Shown here: positions 63,500-64,000 of the stretch, in pieces
Position numbering within the stretch: the first letter of the stretch is position 1
Layout: the number at the start of each line of letters is the position of its first letter
DNA from: Terrirubrum flagellatum
GTDB lineage: Bacteria > Pseudomonadota > Alphaproteobacteria > Rhizobiales > Beijerinckiaceae
Direction of reading: 5' to 3'
NCBI RefSeq assembly: GCF_022059845.1
Contig: NZ_CP091851.1
Coordinates: 2,232,001-2,296,000, forward strand
DNA: 64,000 bases
The notes under the pieces: generated by a model
What the model saw: the letters and a program-made list of their open reading frames with translations, nothing else
The model's database searches: none
Told to the model about the DNA's origin: nothing
Program-made: the position numbers and the translations under genes

Positions 63500-64000
63500 C
63501 TATGAGTTGCGCGCCGCGGCGAAAGCCCTGACATCGTCAGGCGTTCCAACCGCGCTCGACTGCGCCGCCGGCGCCATTCTTTTCGAGAGTCCGGTCAACA
63601 CCTTGCCGGCGCCAACCTCAAGAAATGAATCAACGCCGTTGGCGGCCATCCAGCCGACGCTCTCGCGCCAACGCACCGTTCCCGTCACCTGTTTCACGAG
63701 ATTGGCGCGGATCACGGCGGGGTCGCTTTCCGGACCGGCCGTGACATTGGCCACGATCGACGCCGCAGGCCGGGCGATCGAGGCTTTCGCCAAGGCCTCC
63801 GCCATCGCGTCCGCCGCAGGCTTCATCAGGGCGCAATGGAAGGGCGCGGACACCGGCAGCAGCATCGCGCGCTTAGCGCCCTTGCCCTTGGCGATCTCCA
63901 CGGCGCGCTCAACCGCCGCCTTGTGGCCGGAGACGACCGCCTGGCCGGGTCCGTTGTCGTTGGCGGCGTCGCAGACCTGCCCCTGCGCCGCCTCGGCGGC
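63500..64000 (-). CDS. fabD: Malonyl-CoA:ACP transacylase, 3' part only
   Basis: The last 166 residues; the gene continues beyond the right edge. VSAPFHCALMKPAADAMAEA contains the catalytic His, and FLEVGAGKVLTGLSKR is the conserved C-terminal motif. The nucleophile GHSLG lies outside the window. It supplies malonyl-ACP to the fabF/fabG genes downstream. Confidence 0.93.
   Translation of the reverse strand, partial: AAEAAQGQVCDAANDNGPGQAVVSGHKAAVERAVEIAKGKGAKRAMLLPVSAPFHCALMKPAADAMAEALAKASIARPAASIVANVTAGPESDPAVIRANLVKQVTGTVRWRESVGWMAANGVDSFLEVGAGKVLTGLSKRMAPAAQSSAVGTPDDVRAFAAARNS

Noticed and set aside
1-64000. tRNA, rRNA, CRISPR array or transposase genes
   Set aside because: I scanned for T-loop signatures, regularly spaced identical repeats and transposase-like proteins and saw none. 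The repeats present are palindromic and dispersed.

Overview
The window is GC-rich bacterial chromosome with dense, mostly housekeeping gene content. The evidence points to an alphaproteobacterium of the Hyphomicrobiales (Rhizobiales): a very-long-chain fatty acid cluster for lipid A around acpXL, a GTTC-N7-GTTC SOS box between ssb and uvrA, the gene order tat-serS-surE-pcm-nlpD with DUF815-yajC-secD-secF, and RIME-like palindromic repeats. Genus cannot be fixed from the sequence alone. No tRNA, rRNA, CRISPR array or insertion-sequence transposase was seen.

Layout. 0-6.2 kb: start of a lipid A acyltransferase (cut by the window edge), an HU-like protein, then the lipid A long-chain acyl cluster (MDR reductase, FabG-like reductase, two ketosynthases, FabZ-like dehydratase, AcpXL). 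6.3-13.8 kb: queuosine genes tgt and queA separated by two small secreted paralogues, two cyclophilins around a TonB-like secreted protein, coaD and two tandem DMT transporters. 14-19.5 kb: gyrA, a PP2C-type phosphatase, marC and a PP2C paralogue that has lost metal ligands. 19.5-26.4 kb: a DUF2306 protein, dctA, an M20 peptidase, ssb and uvrA. 26.4-32.1 kb: accessory stretch with an unknown membrane protein, a PIN/Phd toxin-antitoxin pair, two DUF1127 micro-proteins, an Ntn-type amidohydrolase and trmFO. 32.2-36.9 kb: homologues of complex I assembly factors NDUFAF6 and NDUFAF3 next to secF, secD and yajC. 37.1-42.8 kb: DUF815 ATPase followed by accessory genes (small secreted proteins, an orphan Tat-dependent solute-binding protein, an FMN reductase with its HxlR regulator). 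42.8-49.7 kb: nlpD-like, pcm, surE, serS, tatC, tatB, tatA and a second TatA-like protein. 49.8-50.4 kb: RHH/ParE toxin-antitoxin pair. 50.4-64 kb: pepA, lptF-lptG-lptD, rsmA, gmk, yicC, mltG, fabF, acpP, fabG and the 3' part of fabD.

Themes. Envelope biogenesis dominates: lipid A acylation, LPS export, Sec and Tat export, fatty acid synthesis and peptidoglycan remodelling. Three dispersed repeat families punctuate the operons. The largest family (seven copies) often supplies the TAG stop codon of the adjoining gene, and its stems are kept by compensating changes. Several proteins have lost residues that are normally catalytic or metal-binding (second ketosynthase, second PP2C, LytM protein, squalene-synthase-like protein, zinc motifs of Tgt and UvrA). 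I did not find a clear wholly new multi-gene system. The best leads are the PP2C/pseudo-PP2C pair around marC, the TatA paralogue with an added C-terminal membrane helix, the insertion inside SerRS, and the stop-codon-associated repeats.
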